Positions 37,804 through 47,800 of a stretch of DNA of 64,000 nucleotides are shown here, in pieces; within the stretch, counting starts at the first letter, position 1; every line of letters begins with the position of its first letter. This DNA comes from Paenibacillus arenosi (GTDB lineage Bacteria > Bacillota > Bacilli > Paenibacillales > Paenibacillaceae). A program made the position numbers and the translations under genes. The notes beneath the pieces were generated by a model. That model was not told where the DNA came from. It made no database searches and saw nothing but the letters and a program-made list of their open reading frames with translations. Location: positions 1 through 64,000 of the forward strand of contig NZ_JACYTN010000007.1 in the NCBI RefSeq assembly GCF_014841135.1. The letters run 5' to 3'.

Positions 37804-39558
37804 ATGAAAAAGAAACTATTAATCTTGCTTAGCGCAGTAATGGCATTTTCTTTAATCCTTTCTGCTTGCGGTGGCGGAGATACTGCAAAACCAGCTGACC
37901 CAGGTACAAAAGTAGAGACACCTGCAGAAGGTGAAAATGCAGGAGGAACACCTGCAGAGGGTGAGCTAGTAACAGAAGGTACAATCAAAGCTACTGATCC
38001 TAGCAAATCCCCTGCGAATGCAACAGCTCGTAAGGATACTGTCATTGTTGGTATGCCTGCACCTTCTGGTGTATTCCACCCGCAATATGCTGAAATTGCA
38101 TATGATGCATATGTTGCTGAAACACTATTTGCTAGCATTTTGCAAGTTCAAAAGGACGGTACGTATGCTCCAAGTCTAGGAAATTACAAAGTATCTGAAG
38201 ACAAAAAGACACTTACATTTACATTGGAAGATGCAAAATTCAGTGATGGGAAGCCTGTTACGGCAGAAGACGTAGCATTTACATTTACATTGTACTATGA
38301 CAAATCTTATGATGGTCCGACTGATGCGTATGCCTACGCTCCGATCGTAGGGGCAAAGGATTATAAAGAAGGCAAAGCCCAATCGATTTCAGGTATTAAA
38401 GTAATTGATCCTAAGACGCTTGAAGTTACATTGGAGACGCCATCTGTACTATCTTTGGACGTATTTGGTACGGCGGGTATTATACCTAAGCATGTTTATG
38501 GAGCTGCTTATAAGCCAGGCGACTTGAGCAAGATGAAAGATACATTCACAACGCCAGTCGGCGCTGGTCCATATAAATTGGAAAAATGGGTAGCAGGACA
38601 AGAAGTTGTGTTCAAAGCGAATGAACACTACTTCAAAGGGGCACCTAAAGTTCCTAACTTGATCTACAAAGTAACAACAGAAGAAACAAATATGCAGCTC
38701 GTGCAAACGGGAGACACAGATGGTGAAGTTAACATCTCTGCATCTTTAGATAATGTGGAAGCAATTAAAGCACTTGAATTCGCTGACCTTACGTTGAACC
38801 CAACGAATGGTTATGGCTATATCGGTTTGAATCATAAAGACGAGCGCTTCAAAGACAAGAAAGTACGTCAAGCATTGGTGTACGGCTTGCAGCGTCAAGA
38901 AATCGTTGATGGTGTTTACCAAGGTCTAGCAGACGTTGTTAACGTTCCTCAGTCCAAAGTATCTTGGGCTTACACAGATGAAGTGAACAAGTACGATTAC
39001 GATCTTGAGAAAGCGAAAGCGTTGCTTGACGAAGCAGGCTGGAAAGAAGGCGCTGACGGAATCCGTGAGAAGGACGGCAAGAAGTTCAAGATTACATTTA
39101 CAGCTTCCACACCGAACGCAGTAAATGAAGTGTTGATCCCAATCGCTAAAGAAAATTATGCGAAGCTTGGAATCGAGTTCGTTCCAGATCAAATGGACTT
39201 CAACGCATTGCAGGATAAAGTGAAAAAAGGCGACTTCGAGATGGTATTCTTGGCAGTTGGTCTAACACCTAACCCGCAAACAGCACAAGGTACGTTCCGT
39301 ACTGGTGGTAACCAAAACGATTACTTCTTCTCAAATGCACGTGTAGATGAATTGTTCAAGCTTGCAAATGAAGAATACGATCTTGATAAGCGTAAAGCTT
39401 ACTACAAAGAAATTTATCAAATTGCGAACGAAGAAGTTGCACACATCTACTTGTATCAACGTCGTGATACATTGACTGCAAACGCTCGCGTAAAAGGTTT
39501 CGATGTATCACCATACAAACGCTTCACGTTTGATACGCCAGTTATTGAAATTCAATAA
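37804..39558 (+). CDS. oppA: Oligopeptide/dipeptide-binding lipoprotein (SBP_bac_5)
   Basis: Extracellular solute-binding lipoprotein of 584 residues. The signal peptide has lipobox LSAC (Cys near residue 22). A Thr/Glu/Gly-rich linker follows, then the SBP_bac_5 fold (YAPSLGNYKVSEDKKTLTF; KFSDGKPVTAEDVAFTF, typical for the family). The substrate is probably short peptides; nickel or sugars cannot be excluded from sequence. It is first in an A-B-C-D-F operon. A stem-loop after its stop may keep its mRNA level above that of the membrane genes. AGGGGGATAAGG precedes ATG 37804. Confidence 0.92.
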   Translation: MKKKLLILLSAVMAFSLILSACGGGDTAKPADPGTKVETPAEGENAGGTPAEGELVTEGTIKATDPSKSPANATARKDTVIVGMPAPSGVFHPQYAEIAYDAYVAETLFASILQVQKDGTYAPSLGNYKVSEDKKTLTFTLEDAKFSDGKPVTAEDVAFTFTLYYDKSYDGPTDAYAYAPIVGAKDYKEGKAQSISGIKVIDPKTLEVTLETPSVLSLDVFGTAGIIPKHVYGAAYKPGDLSKMKDTFTTPVGAGPYKLEKWVAGQEVVFKANEHYFKGAPKVPNLIYKVTTEETNMQLVQTGDTDGEVNISASLDNVEAIKALEFADLTLNPTNGYGYIGLNHKDERFKDKKVRQALVYGLQRQEIVDGVYQGLADVVNVPQSKVSWAYTDEVNKYDYDLEKAKALLDEAGWKEGADGIREKDGKKFKITFTASTPNAVNEVLIPIAKENYAKLGIEFVPDQMDFNALQDKVKKGDFEMVFLAVGLTPNPQTAQGTFRTGGNQNDYFFSNARVDELFKLANEEYDLDKRKAYYKEIYQIANEEVAHIYLYQRRDTLTANARVKGFDVSPYKRFTFDTPVIEIQ

Positions 39559-39582
39559 TAGTAGCACAGTGCAGTATGCCCG

Positions 39583-39613
39583 ATGCTCAGCCGATTTTTT
39601 GGCTGAGCATTTA
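39583..39613 (+). terminator. Stem-loop between oppA and oppB (partial terminator or stabiliser)
   Basis: A 10-bp perfect stem ATGCTCAGCC / GGCTGAGCAT (39583-39592 with 39601-39610) has a T-rich loop and only a short TT after it. Such elements commonly limit read-through after a binding-protein gene. Confidence 0.65.
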
Positions 39614-39641
39614 GGTTTATTAGAGCTAGGAGGAAAATTTT

Positions 39642-40598
39642 ATGACAACTCAAGTCATTCGTCGCCTCTTGCAGACGATCCCGACACTAATCGGGGTGTC
39701 AATCGTATTGGTTCTAATCTTCCACCTGATTCCAGGTAACTTCGTAGATTCGAACCCAACTATTTCGAAAGAGCGCGCAGCAGAATTAAAAGAAATGTAC
39801 GGGTTGACAGACCCTGTTCATATTAAATATTTAAAGTGGGTAAAAGGTGTTTCAACGGGTGACTTAGGATATTCTATTCAACATAAACAGCCTGTTACCA
39901 CGATTATTGATCGTTATGTATGGAACTCTGTATTGATTGCTGGAGTGGTATTGATCTTCAGTTGGACGATAGCGATATTTGTAGGGGTATTTTCAGCAGT
40001 ACGTCAACACTCTTTCTATGATGGACTAATTACATTTTTAGTATTTGCAGTTATGTCATTGCCATCATTCTTTATCGGGTTGCTCGCGATTAAGTTCTTC
40101 GCTGTTGATAATCGAATATTCCCAGTTGGCGGAATGATTACGACAGGGGCCAATTACGAAGGATGGGCTCACATATGGGATGTCATTGAGCATATGTTCT
40201 TACCTGTAATCGTCCTCACAGCGTTGAACGTTGGTGGATTAACTCGTTATTTCCGTACAAGCATGCTTGATGTAATCAAGCAGGACTTTATACGTACAGC
40301 ACGTGCGAAAGGATTAAAAGAACGTACTGTTATATTCAAGCACGCCTTGCGTAATGCATTAATTCCAGCGATCACATTGCTAGGGTTTGAGATTCCAGGA
40401 CTATTTGCAGGGGCGATGATAACAGAGAAAATCTTTAACTGGCCAGGTATCGGAAGTATTTTCTTGAATGCAATTAATGCTCGTGACTACTTCCTCATGC
40501 TTGGATATACGTTCTTTATCGCTTTCTTGACTATAATTGGAAACGTTATCGCGGACTTATTGTATCGTGTTGCGGATCCACGTGTTCGTATGAAATAG
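39642..40598 (+). CDS. oppB: Peptide ABC transporter permease, OppB/DppB type
   Basis: Inner membrane permease of 318 residues with about six helices. The N-terminal signature VIRRLLQTIPTLIGVSIVLV is typical of the DppB/OppB group, and the EAA loop contacting the ATPases appears as DFIRTARAKGLKERTVIFKH. AGGAGG lies upstream of ATG 39642. It forms a heterodimer with the next gene product. Confidence 0.95.
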   Translation: MTTQVIRRLLQTIPTLIGVSIVLVLIFHLIPGNFVDSNPTISKERAAELKEMYGLTDPVHIKYLKWVKGVSTGDLGYSIQHKQPVTTIIDRYVWNSVLIAGVVLIFSWTIAIFVGVFSAVRQHSFYDGLITFLVFAVMSLPSFFIGLLAIKFFAVDNRIFPVGGMITTGANYEGWAHIWDVIEHMFLPVIVLTALNVGGLTRYFRTSMLDVIKQDFIRTARAKGLKERTVIFKHALRNALIPAITLLGFEIPGLFAGAMITEKIFNWPGIGSIFLNAINARDYFLMLGYTFFIAFLTIIGNVIADLLYRVADPRVRMK

Positions 40599-40613
40599 AA
40601 AGGGGTATTGCTA

Positions 40614-41543
40614 GTGTCTGAAGCAGTTGTTCGTTCCAATGCGGTGGAAGTAAAGCCGCCTACTAAGAAGCCAGCTTCTCCATGGAGATTGGCTCTACGT
40701 GAAATGAGAAAAAATAAACTTGCGATGGCAGGTTTTGTAGTACTCATATTAATGTTTCTTTTCTGTTTCGTCGGTCCATTGCTATCACCTTATTCGATAA
40801 ATGACGCGATGAATGTTCGCAACGGAAACAAGCCACCTAGTGCTCAGCATTGGCTAGGAACCGATAAAGTAGGACGAGATGTCTTATTACGAGTTATGTT
40901 GGCAGGTAGAACATCGTTATTAGTTGGTATCGTTGCGATGATGGTATCGGTCGCGATCGGCAGTACACTCGGGGCAATTGCAGGCTATTATCGCGGATGG
41001 GTCGATACGATCATTATGAGATTGGCAGATATTATTATGTCAATTCCAAGTTTACCAATCCTTATTATTCTTGGAGCGGCATTGTCAGAGTTGAAGATGG
41101 ACCCGGCAAATCGAATTTATCTAGTTATGTTTATTATCGGATTTTTAAGTTGGCCAGGCTTGGCACGTCTAGTCCGTGGTCAAATCTTAATGCTTCGTGA
41201 ACAAGAATTTATGCAAGCAGCGGAAGTACTAGGTCTACGTGACCGTCGCAAAATATTCCGTCACTTGCTCCCGAATACGGTTCCTATCATTATCGTTGTT
41301 GCTACATTATCGGTAGCAAACGGGATTTTGACAGAGTCAGTACTAAGTTTCTTGGGCTTGGGTGTTGTTCCACCGACACCATCATGGGGTAATATGATTT
41401 CTGCAGCGAACTCGATGATTGAGTTCCAGAAGCGTCCATGGTTGTGGATTCCACCAGGCGTATGTATTTTTATCACTGTTGTCGCTATTAACGTAATGGG
41501 CGATGGCTTACGTGATGCACTTGATCCGAAATCGAAGAGGTAG
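40614..41543 (+). CDS. oppC: Peptide ABC transporter permease, OppC/DppC type
   Basis: Inner membrane permease of 309 residues with the N-terminal OppC_N segment (LREMRKNKLAMAGFVVLI), the LGTDKVGRDVLLRVMLAGR motif and the EAA loop QAAEVLGLRDRRKIFRHLLP. I start it at GTG 40614, 9 nt after AGAAAGGGG; the TTG at 40608 is too close to that site. It is followed 9 bp later by the first ATPase. Confidence 0.95.
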   Translation: MSEAVVRSNAVEVKPPTKKPASPWRLALREMRKNKLAMAGFVVLILMFLFCFVGPLLSPYSINDAMNVRNGNKPPSAQHWLGTDKVGRDVLLRVMLAGRTSLLVGIVAMMVSVAIGSTLGAIAGYYRGWVDTIIMRLADIIMSIPSLPILIILGAALSELKMDPANRIYLVMFIIGFLSWPGLARLVRGQILMLREQEFMQAAEVLGLRDRRKIFRHLLPNTVPIIIVVATLSVANGILTESVLSFLGLGVVPPTPSWGNMISAANSMIEFQKRPWLWIPPGVCIFITVVAINVMGDGLRDALDPKSKR

Positions 41544-41552
41544 GGGAACGTT

Positions 41553-42536
41553 ATGGCAAATAATCTAATTGAATTCCGTAATTTGCGGACTAACTTCTAC
41601 ACAAGTTCAGGTGTAGTAAAGGCAGTTAATGACGTAAGCTTCTCCATTAGAGAAGGCGAAACGCTTTGTGTTGTAGGTGAATCGGGCTGCGGTAAGAGTG
41701 TTACAGCAATGTCATTAATGCGTCTCGTTTCTCCACCGGGGAAAACAGAAGGCGGTCAAATTTTATATAAAGGTCAAGACTTGTTAACTTTGAAAGAGCG
41801 TGATATGCGTCATATTCGTGGTAACGAAATCGCAATGATTTTCCAAGAGCCAATGACGTCGTTGAACCCAGTATTAACAATTGGAGATCAAATTACAGAG
41901 CCACTCTTAATTCATAAAGGCATGACTCGCAAAGATGCAAAGAAGCGTGCGATTGAATTGATTGAGCTGGTAGGCATCCCACGCGCGGCGAAAATTTTCG
42001 ATTCTTATCCACATGAGTTATCTGGTGGTATGCGTCAGCGTATTATGATAGCGATTGCGTTAAGTTGTGATCCGAAGCTGCTTATTGCTGATGAGCCGAC
42101 AACGGCATTGGATGTTACGATTCAAGCTCAAATTCTTGACTTGATGCGTAACATTAAGAGTGAGTTTAATACTGCTATCATGATGATTACGCATGACTTG
42201 GGTGTTGTAGCTGAAATGGCAGACCACGTTGTTGTTATGTATGCGGGGAAAGTTATCGAGGAAGCGCCTGTTCGTGAATTGTTTGCGAACCCGAAGCATC
42301 CATATACGCAGGGATTGATGCGTGCGAAGCCGATTCTTAATCAACGTCAAGATCGATTGTATACGATCCCAGGACAAGTACCAAACCCTGTGGAGTTAGG
42401 AAATAACTGTTACTTTAACGATCGTTGTGAGCATTGCATGTCCGTTTGTGTGGATAAGCAGCCTGTCTTGACAACATATGAGAATAAGCACAAAGCAGCT
42501 TGCTGGTTGTATGAAAAAGGAGGGGAAGTTTCATGA
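41553..42536 (+). CDS. oppD: Peptide ABC transporter ATPase OppD
   Basis: A 327-residue ATPase with Walker A GESGCGKS, signature LSGGMRQR, Walker [13 protein letters not shown] and H-loop MITHDLG. The C-terminal oligopeptide-ABC extension ([12 protein letters not shown], four cysteines in [14 protein letters not shown]) is present and may hold an iron-sulfur cluster, as described for related peptide transporters. Its stop overlaps oppF by ATGA. Confidence 0.96.
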   Translation: MANNLIEFRNLRTNFYTSSGVVKAVNDVSFSIREGETLCVVGESGCGKSVTAMSLMRLVSPPGKTEGGQILYKGQDLLTLKERDMRHIRGNEIAMIFQEPMTSLNPVLTIGDQITEPLLIHKGMTRKDAKKRAIELIELVGIPRAAKIFDSYPHELSGGMRQRIMIAIALSCDPKLLIADEPTTALDVTIQAQILDLMRNIKSEFNTAIMMITHDLGVVAEMADHVVVMYAGKVIEEAPVRELFANPKHPYTQGLMRAKPILNQRQDRLYTIPGQVPNPVELGNNCYFNDRCEHCMSVCVDKQPVLTTYENKHKAACWLYEKGGEVS

Positions 42537-43504
42537 CAACACCATTGTTGGAAGTCAAGAATCTAAAGAAATACTTCCCTATCCAAGGTGGTATTTTCGG
42601 AAAAACAGTTGGAAATGTACGAGCAGTAGACGATGTATCCTTTACGTTAAATAAAGGGGAAGCGCTTGGACTAGTAGGAGAGTCTGGTTGTGGTAAATCT
42701 ACGACAGGACGTACCATTCTTCGTTTGTTGGAGAAGACGGAAGGCCAAGTGTTGTTCAATGGTACAGACATTCATGCATTGAAGAAAGCTGAGCTGCGTA
42801 AGCTTCGCCCAGAGATGCAGCTTGTATTCCAAGATCCGTACAGCTCTTTGAACCCGCGTATTAAGGTTGGCGAAGCGATCGGTGAAGCACTTGTTGACCA
42901 CGCGATTATGTCAAAGAAAGATGTTCGTGATTACGTGAAGGAAATTTTGACCCTTTGCGGCTTGGCACCGTATCATATTGATCGTTATCCGCATGAGTTC
43001 TCAGGTGGTCAGCGTCAACGTATCGGCATCGCTCGTGCGTTAGCGTTGAACCCTCAATTTATCGTAGCGGATGAGCCGGTATCAGCTTTGGACGTGTCGA
43101 TCCAAGCACAAATCATTAACTTGCTTAGTGATTTGCAGGAACAAAAGAACTTGACGTACTTGTTCATTTCCCATGACTTGTCCGTTGTAGAGCACTTGTG
43201 TAACCGTGTAGGTGTAATGTACTTGGGTTCTTTGGTAGAGTTAGCACCGCGTGAGGAATTGTTCAGTCGTCCACTGCATCCGTATACACAAGCGTTGATG
43301 TCTGCGATTCCAGTACCAGACCCAACGCGCAAATCAGAGCGTATCGTGCTACAGGGTGACATTCCGAGCCCGGCGAACCCGCCAAGCGGCTGCAAATTCC
43401 ATACGCGTTGTCCGTATGCGGTGGAAAAATGTAAGTCCGAAGTTCCACAGTTCAAAGATGTAGGCAGCGGTCATTTTGTAGCTTGTCACCTTGTAGCTAA
43501 CTAG
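42533..43504 (+). CDS. oppF: Peptide ABC transporter ATPase OppF
   Basis: A 323-residue second ATPase with Walker A GESGCGKS, signature FSGGQRQR, Walker [13 protein letters not shown], and the C-terminal extension [12 protein letters not shown] with [17 protein letters not shown] 42533 overlaps the oppD stop, with AGGAGGGG just upstream. It is the last gene of the operon, followed by a terminator. Confidence 0.96.
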   Translation: MTTPLLEVKNLKKYFPIQGGIFGKTVGNVRAVDDVSFTLNKGEALGLVGESGCGKSTTGRTILRLLEKTEGQVLFNGTDIHALKKAELRKLRPEMQLVFQDPYSSLNPRIKVGEAIGEALVDHAIMSKKDVRDYVKEILTLCGLAPYHIDRYPHEFSGGQRQRIGIARALALNPQFIVADEPVSALDVSIQAQIINLLSDLQEQKNLTYLFISHDLSVVEHLCNRVGVMYLGSLVELAPREELFSRPLHPYTQALMSAIPVPDPTRKSERIVLQGDIPSPANPPSGCKFHTRCPYAVEKCKSEVPQFKDVGSGHFVACHLVAN

Positions 43505-43550
43505 ATCTCTCTTTGGTCTAAATGATCGCTATGATGATAGTTGTTGTGTA

Positions 43551-43600
43551 AAGGCTTTCCTATTAAGTAGACTATTACTTGTAGGAAAGCTTTTTATTTT
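43551..43600 (+). terminator. Terminator of the opp operon
   Basis: A 12-bp stem (43551-43562 with 43582-43593; AAGGCTTTCCTA on the left arm, one G-U) has an inner AAGTA/TACTT pairing and is followed by TTTTATTTTT. Confidence 0.9.
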
Positions 43601-43620
43601 TACTTAAGGAGGAACAATTG

Positions 43621-44598
43621 ATGATCAGAGTTGCAGTACTAAGTTATTGGCATGTCCATGCTGAGGAATATACAGAGGCATTTCGCAATCATGCTGAGAC
43701 AGAAGTGGTAGCGATATGGGATGACAATACGGAACGCGGTGCCGCGTATGGCGAGCGATATGGTGTACCTTTTATTCCTTCTCTTGATGAACTGCTCGCT
43801 CGTCATGATATAGATGCTGTAGTCGTTACAACTCCTACTGTTATGCATGATGATATTATTAAACGTGCTATTCAAGCGAGTAAGCATGTATTTACAGAGA
43901 AGGTGCTTTCCATAACTGGTACAGGTGCTGCTGAGTTGGCCGATCAAGCGCGGCTCCATAATGTTATTTTAACAGTTGCGCTCAAACGCCGGTATGAGCA
44001 TGAAGGGATTACATTGGAACATTTTGTGAAGTCTGGCGTAATCGGAAAACTTACCTCCATTCGTGTTCGCCTCGCTCATAATGGAGCGATAGCGGGGTGG
44101 CTGCCTGAGCACTTTTACAGCATGAAGGAATGCGGGGGTGGAGCGATGATTGATCTTGGCTGCCATCCGATGTATCTTATCCGACTTCTAGCAGGTTTAC
44201 CGCAGGGCATTTCTGCTGCTTATGGATACGTCACTGATCGTGAAGTAGAAGATCATGCAGCAGCGCTGCTGCACTATGATAACGGTGTTATCGGAATAGC
44301 AGAGACGGGTTTCGTAACAGGCGGTTCACCGTATACGATCGAGCTTCATGGTACACAGGCAAGCTTACTTTATACCATGGAAAATAACGTAGGCCAGCTC
44401 ATCCTTCGCCGTGCAGATGGTACATCTAAGCAACTAGAGTTACTTCAACCGAACGGTTCTATGTACGATGAATGGATTAACCGTATTCTAGGTGCGAAGC
44501 AAGAGGGAGATAATATAGCGTTGGCGATTGATCTAAGCCGAATGATGGAAGCAGCGAATGAATCGGCAAGGACAGGAAATATGATTCGTATTCGGTGA
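43621..44598 (+). CDS. Gfo/Idh/MocA-family oxidoreductase with atypical nucleotide loop
   Basis: A 325-residue two-domain NAD(P)-dependent sugar oxidoreductase homologue. The N-terminal Rossmann domain starts with RVAVLSYWHVHAEEY, so the usual GxGxxG loop is absent. The family's EKP motif is present as TEKVLSITG. The C-terminal domain has GGGAMIDLGCHPMYL, with the conserved Asp and His. AAGGAGG is 7 nt before ATG 43621; the TTG three bases earlier is less likely. No sugar genes adjoin it and the substrate is unknown. It follows the opp terminator by about 20 bp with no clear promoter, so it may rely on read-through. Confidence 0.85.
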   Translation: MIRVAVLSYWHVHAEEYTEAFRNHAETEVVAIWDDNTERGAAYGERYGVPFIPSLDELLARHDIDAVVVTTPTVMHDDIIKRAIQASKHVFTEKVLSITGTGAAELADQARLHNVILTVALKRRYEHEGITLEHFVKSGVIGKLTSIRVRLAHNGAIAGWLPEHFYSMKECGGGAMIDLGCHPMYLIRLLAGLPQGISAAYGYVTDREVEDHAAALLHYDNGVIGIAETGFVTGGSPYTIELHGTQASLLYTMENNVGQLILRRADGTSKQLELLQPNGSMYDEWINRILGAKQEGDNIALAIDLSRMMEAANESARTGNMIRIR

Positions 44599-45030
44599 TA
44601 CTTTTTTAAAGTGATAGCTTCCTGGATAATTGTAAGCGTTATTATTTATTCGCAGCTGAGCTTGTTATGCCGTGGGAAAGCTTACGAAGAACTAAGATAA
44701 GCCAATGATAAAACATGATATGCCACTATTGTGTTGTGAGCTTGCCCTAACGAACGCTAATGCGGCTATTATTACAAAATCGTGGATATTTGATCTCTAA
44801 CGTTCGTAAAAGAGCCTATTTTAGTAATTTTGGAGATAGAACTGTTTAATCTGGGAAATAAGCTCTCCGGCAATCATTAGAATTCAGAATAACTAAATAT
44901 AAGCAGAAAAGCCTCTGTGGCAACCGTTAACGCAATGAATGCTATCGAAAGTGGCATTGCCTATTGGTTGAACTAAGAGGGAGAAGTGAAATAAGGTTGG
45001 AGATAGATAGAGAAAAGAGAGATAGAAAGA
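44599..45030. other. Long gene-free region between the oxidoreductase and ilvD
   Basis: No ORF with a ribosome site was found on either strand. The part from 44747 to about 44940 carries repeat-like sequence (listed separately). The end (44990-45030) is a purine-rich run of GAGA/GATAGA motifs before the ilvD terminator. Confidence 0.5.
44747..44940. repeat. Intergenic element containing a diverged 50-bp direct repeat
   Basis: Two CTAACG...GCTATT / CTAACG...GCCTATT units start at 44747 and 44797, exactly 50 bp apart. Each has CTAACG, an NNCG pair, a purine-rich spacer, then G(C)CTATT and an AT-rich stretch with GGA-AT. ACGAACG (44750-44756) and CGTTCGT (44801-44807) also form an inverted pair. 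The segment ends with CCGTTAACGC near 44930. This mosaic of short inverted and direct repeats resembles dispersed intergenic repeats of Paenibacillus genomes (from memory, unverified). Confidence 0.4.
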
Positions 45031-45084
45031 AAGAGGGACTTGCCTGACAAGTAGAACATCTCTACAAGTCAGCAGGTCCCTCTT
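45031..45084 (-). terminator. Terminator of ilvD
   Basis: A long stem pairs AGAGGGAC-TTGCCTGAC (45032-45048) with GTCAGC-AGGTCCCTCT (45068-45083), with a further GTAGA/TCTAC pairing at the top. On the minus strand it is followed by TTCTTTCTATC. Confidence 0.85.
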
Positions 45085-45111
45085 CTCTATATATAAGTGC
45101 TGTGCGATTCG

Positions 45112-46797
45112 TTAAATCTTAAGTACGCCGCCTTGGCTTGCATTCGTAACGAGCTTGGAGTAGCGTGCTAGATAGCCGGTTTTAACTTTTGGCTCAAAGT
45201 CTTTCCAATTAGCACGACGTGCCTCTAATTCTTCATCCGATATTTGCAGCTCTATTTTGCGGTTGTGTAGGTCAAGGTCGATAATATCTCCGTCATGAAC
45301 GAAAGCAATCGGTCCGCCCTCTGCTGCTTCTGGAGAGATGTGGCCAATACTGATACCGCGAGATGCCCCTGAGAAGCGTCCATCTGTGATTAGACCGACT
45401 TTGGCCCCTAGACCCATACCTACGATTTGTGAGGTAGGTGCAAGCATTTCTGGCATACCAGGGCCGCCTTTAGGACCTTCATAGCGAATGACAACAACAT
45501 GTCCTTCTTTAACGAGGCCGTTTGCGATACCAGCGAGCGCTTCATCTTGAGAATCAAAGCAGATAGCTGGGCCGACATGGCGCCCACCAACAGATGCGTC
45601 AACAGCTCCAACCTTGATAATAGCACCTTCAGGAGCCAAGTTACCGAACAGAACAGCCAATCCGCCGCGCTCTGAATGCGGATTATCTAATGTATGGATA
45701 ACATCTGTATCTTGAATTGGTGAATCTTGTACGTTCTCACGTAATGTTTTGCCTGTTACGGTTATACAATCGCCGTGCAGAGCCCCTTCTTTCTTGAGCA
45801 GCTCATGAAGTACAGCGCTGACACCACCAGCCAAATGAACATCTTCAATATGATAGTCAGAAGCTGGAGCAATCTTTGCCAAATGAGGTACGCGCTGCGC
45901 CACTTCATTAATGCGAGCAATTGGATAGTCAATACCTGCTTCAATCGCGATAGCGAGCGTATGCAGCACCGTATTTGTAGATCCACCCATTGCCATATCG
46001 ACTGCGAATGCATTATCGATAGCTTCCTTCGTCACGATGTCACGTGGTTTTAAGTCAGTTTTGATTAGTTCCATAAGTTGCTTCGCGGATTTCTTAACGA
46101 ACTCGCGGCGCTCTGGAGATACGGCTAGTATCGTACCATTACCTGGTAGAGCGATACCCATTGCTTCGGCTAGACAGTTCATAGAGTTGGCTGTGAACAT
46201 ACCAGAGCAGGAGCCGCAAGTAGGGCAACCGTATTGTTCAAGTTCCGTTAGACTTGCTTCATCTATTTTACCAGCTTGGAACGCTCCTACGCCTTCAAAT
46301 ACACTTGACAAGGAAATCGAACGACCGTTGGAATCTTTACCTGCTTTCATTGGTCCACCGCTTACAAATACAGTAGGGATATTGACACGCAATGCCCCCA
46401 TAATCATGCCTGGTGTAATCTTGTCGCAGTTAGGAATGCACACCATACCGTCAAACCAGTGTGCGGATACTACAGTTTCTAGCGAGTCTGCAATAATTTC
46501 TCGGCTAGGGAGGGAATAACGCATACCGATATGGCCCATCGCAATTCCGTCATCAACACCAATCGTGTTAAATTCGAACGGAACACCGCCAGCTTCACGA
46601 ATTGCTTCTTTTACGATCTTACCGAATTCCTGCAAATGAACATGGCCAGGAACGATGTCTATGTACGAGTTACATACAGCAATAAACGGCTTGTCAAAGT
46701 CTTCTTCCTTCACGCCGGCAGCGCGCAGCAAGCTGCGGTGAGGGGCGCGATCGAAACCTTTCTTGATCATGTCTGAACGCATCTTAGGGGCTTTCAT
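45112..46797 (-). CDS. ilvD: Dihydroxy-acid dehydratase
   Basis: Iron-sulfur dehydratase of valine, leucine and isoleucine synthesis, 561 residues. The cluster cysteines are Cys124 ([10 protein letters not shown]) and the CPTCGSC group (Cys191, Cys194, Cys197). The N-terminus [20 protein letters not shown] is typical. I start it at the ATG complementary to 46795-46797, with GGAGG 9 nt upstream; the frame is open for another 22 codons but those lack a ribosome site. No other ilv gene and no T-box were seen next to it, so it is a stand-alone transcription unit. Confidence 0.97.
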   Translation of the reverse strand: MKAPKMRSDMIKKGFDRAPHRSLLRAAGVKEEDFDKPFIAVCNSYIDIVPGHVHLQEFGKIVKEAIREAGGVPFEFNTIGVDDGIAMGHIGMRYSLPSREIIADSLETVVSAHWFDGMVCIPNCDKITPGMIMGALRVNIPTVFVSGGPMKAGKDSNGRSISLSSVFEGVGAFQAGKIDEASLTELEQYGCPTCGSCSGMFTANSMNCLAEAMGIALPGNGTILAVSPERREFVKKSAKQLMELIKTDLKPRDIVTKEAIDNAFAVDMAMGGSTNTVLHTLAIAIEAGIDYPIARINEVAQRVPHLAKIAPASDYHIEDVHLAGGVSAVLHELLKKEGALHGDCITVTGKTLRENVQDSPIQDTDVIHTLDNPHSERGGLAVLFGNLAPEGAIIKVGAVDASVGGRHVGPAICFDSQDEALAGIANGLVKEGHVVVIRYEGPKGGPGMPEMLAPTSQIVGMGLGAKVGLITDGRFSGASRGISIGHISPEAAEGGPIAFVHDGDIIDLDLHNRKIELQISDEELEARRANWKDFEPKVKTGYLARYSKLVTNASQGGVLKI

Positions 46798-46969
46798 ATC
46801 CAATATCCTCCACTTCTTCGCGTTATTGCATTGGTGTGTGTATATTTCTATTGAGTCTATCACAACTAATGAGTAATTTCTACCAAGAAACGGTTGGTCT
46901 TGCTAAATGCTCAGTAGAGGACACAAACAATTATGAAAACTGAAATATGCTGTGATATTATGGATACAT

Positions 46970-46998
46970 TTGACACCAATGATGCTAATTGATACCAT
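46970..46998 (+). promoter_or_regulatory. Sigma-A promoter for signal peptidase gene
   Basis: A perfect TTGACA (46970-46975) and TACCAT (46993-46998) are 17 bp apart, about 90 bp before the signal peptidase start. Confidence 0.65.
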
Positions 46999-47088
46999 AA
47001 TTATGTAATAAAATTAAATAGATTACTTTCTTTTATTAGTTATAGGCCCAAGTCTATTAAATCCGAATGGAGAGGATCGTGAATAGCA

Positions 47089-47649
47089 ATGGATAAGCAA
47101 GCTGCGCAAACTAACAATCAGGTATGGGAGTGGGCCAAAGCCATTTTATTGGCTGTTATCATTTTCTTTATACTCCGGTCGTTCATAGCTTCACCTTCTG
47201 TCGTAAGTGGGTATTCCATGGAACCTAGGCTGTATACAGGTGAAAGAGTTATTGTTAATAAACTACTTTATCAGTTTGCTGAACCTAAAAGAGGAGAAAT
47301 TATTGTCTTTCAATCCAAAAAAGGGCCTGATCATATAAAGCGAGTGATTGCACTACCTGGTGAGAAAGTACGTGTAGAAGGAGATCGAGTTTATATAAAT
47401 GGCAAGCTGTTTGATGAGCCGTACTTAAAAGAAGCCGTCGAACAAGCTAAAAAGGCAGGAACTTCGTACAATTTCATAGATTTTGCTGAGCAAACTGTCC
47501 CAGAAAATACGTTGTTCGTTATGGGAGATAATCGATCCAAAAGCAGAGACAGCCGTGATCCTTCTGAAGGATTTGTCGATTTTGATGATATAGTAGGGCG
47601 GGCAGAGGTAGTCTTTTGGCCGCTGAATAATATTGAACTTATAAAATAG
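47089..47649 (+). CDS. lepB: Type I signal peptidase
   Basis: Membrane serine protease (Ser/Lys dyad) that removes signal peptides from secreted proteins. It has 186 residues with one N-terminal helix (about 15-33). The nucleophile Ser43 is in GYSMEPRL, the general base Lys84 in HIKRVIALPGE, and box E is MGDNRSKSRDSRD. This is the short Gram-positive (SipS-like) form. GGAGAGGA precedes ATG 47089. It is probably one of several paralogues in the genome. Confidence 0.95.
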   Translation: MDKQAAQTNNQVWEWAKAILLAVIIFFILRSFIASPSVVSGYSMEPRLYTGERVIVNKLLYQFAEPKRGEIIVFQSKKGPDHIKRVIALPGEKVRVEGDRVYINGKLFDEPYLKEAVEQAKKAGTSYNFIDFAEQTVPENTLFVMGDNRSKSRDSRDPSEGFVDFDDIVGRAEVVFWPLNNIELIK

Positions 47650-47681
47650 CTATAGACTAGATGAGCGGGTTAAGATGCAAT

Positions 47682-47715
47682 CAAAGAAGACACGGAGCAA
47701 TCCGTGTCTTCTTTG
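47682..47715. terminator. Long perfect hairpin after the signal peptidase gene
   Basis: A 14-bp perfect stem (47682-47695 with 47702-47715; CAAAGAAGACACGG on the left arm) has a 6-nt loop. It lies between two convergent genes. The T's are within the 3' arm, so it may act in both directions. Confidence 0.7.
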
Positions 47716-47800
47716 CAGGAGTGAAGCGTGTGAATTATATATGAAGCATCTGACTGGGATAACTTGCAGCGCATTGAGGGAAAGCGTTAGCGGGGGGAGG

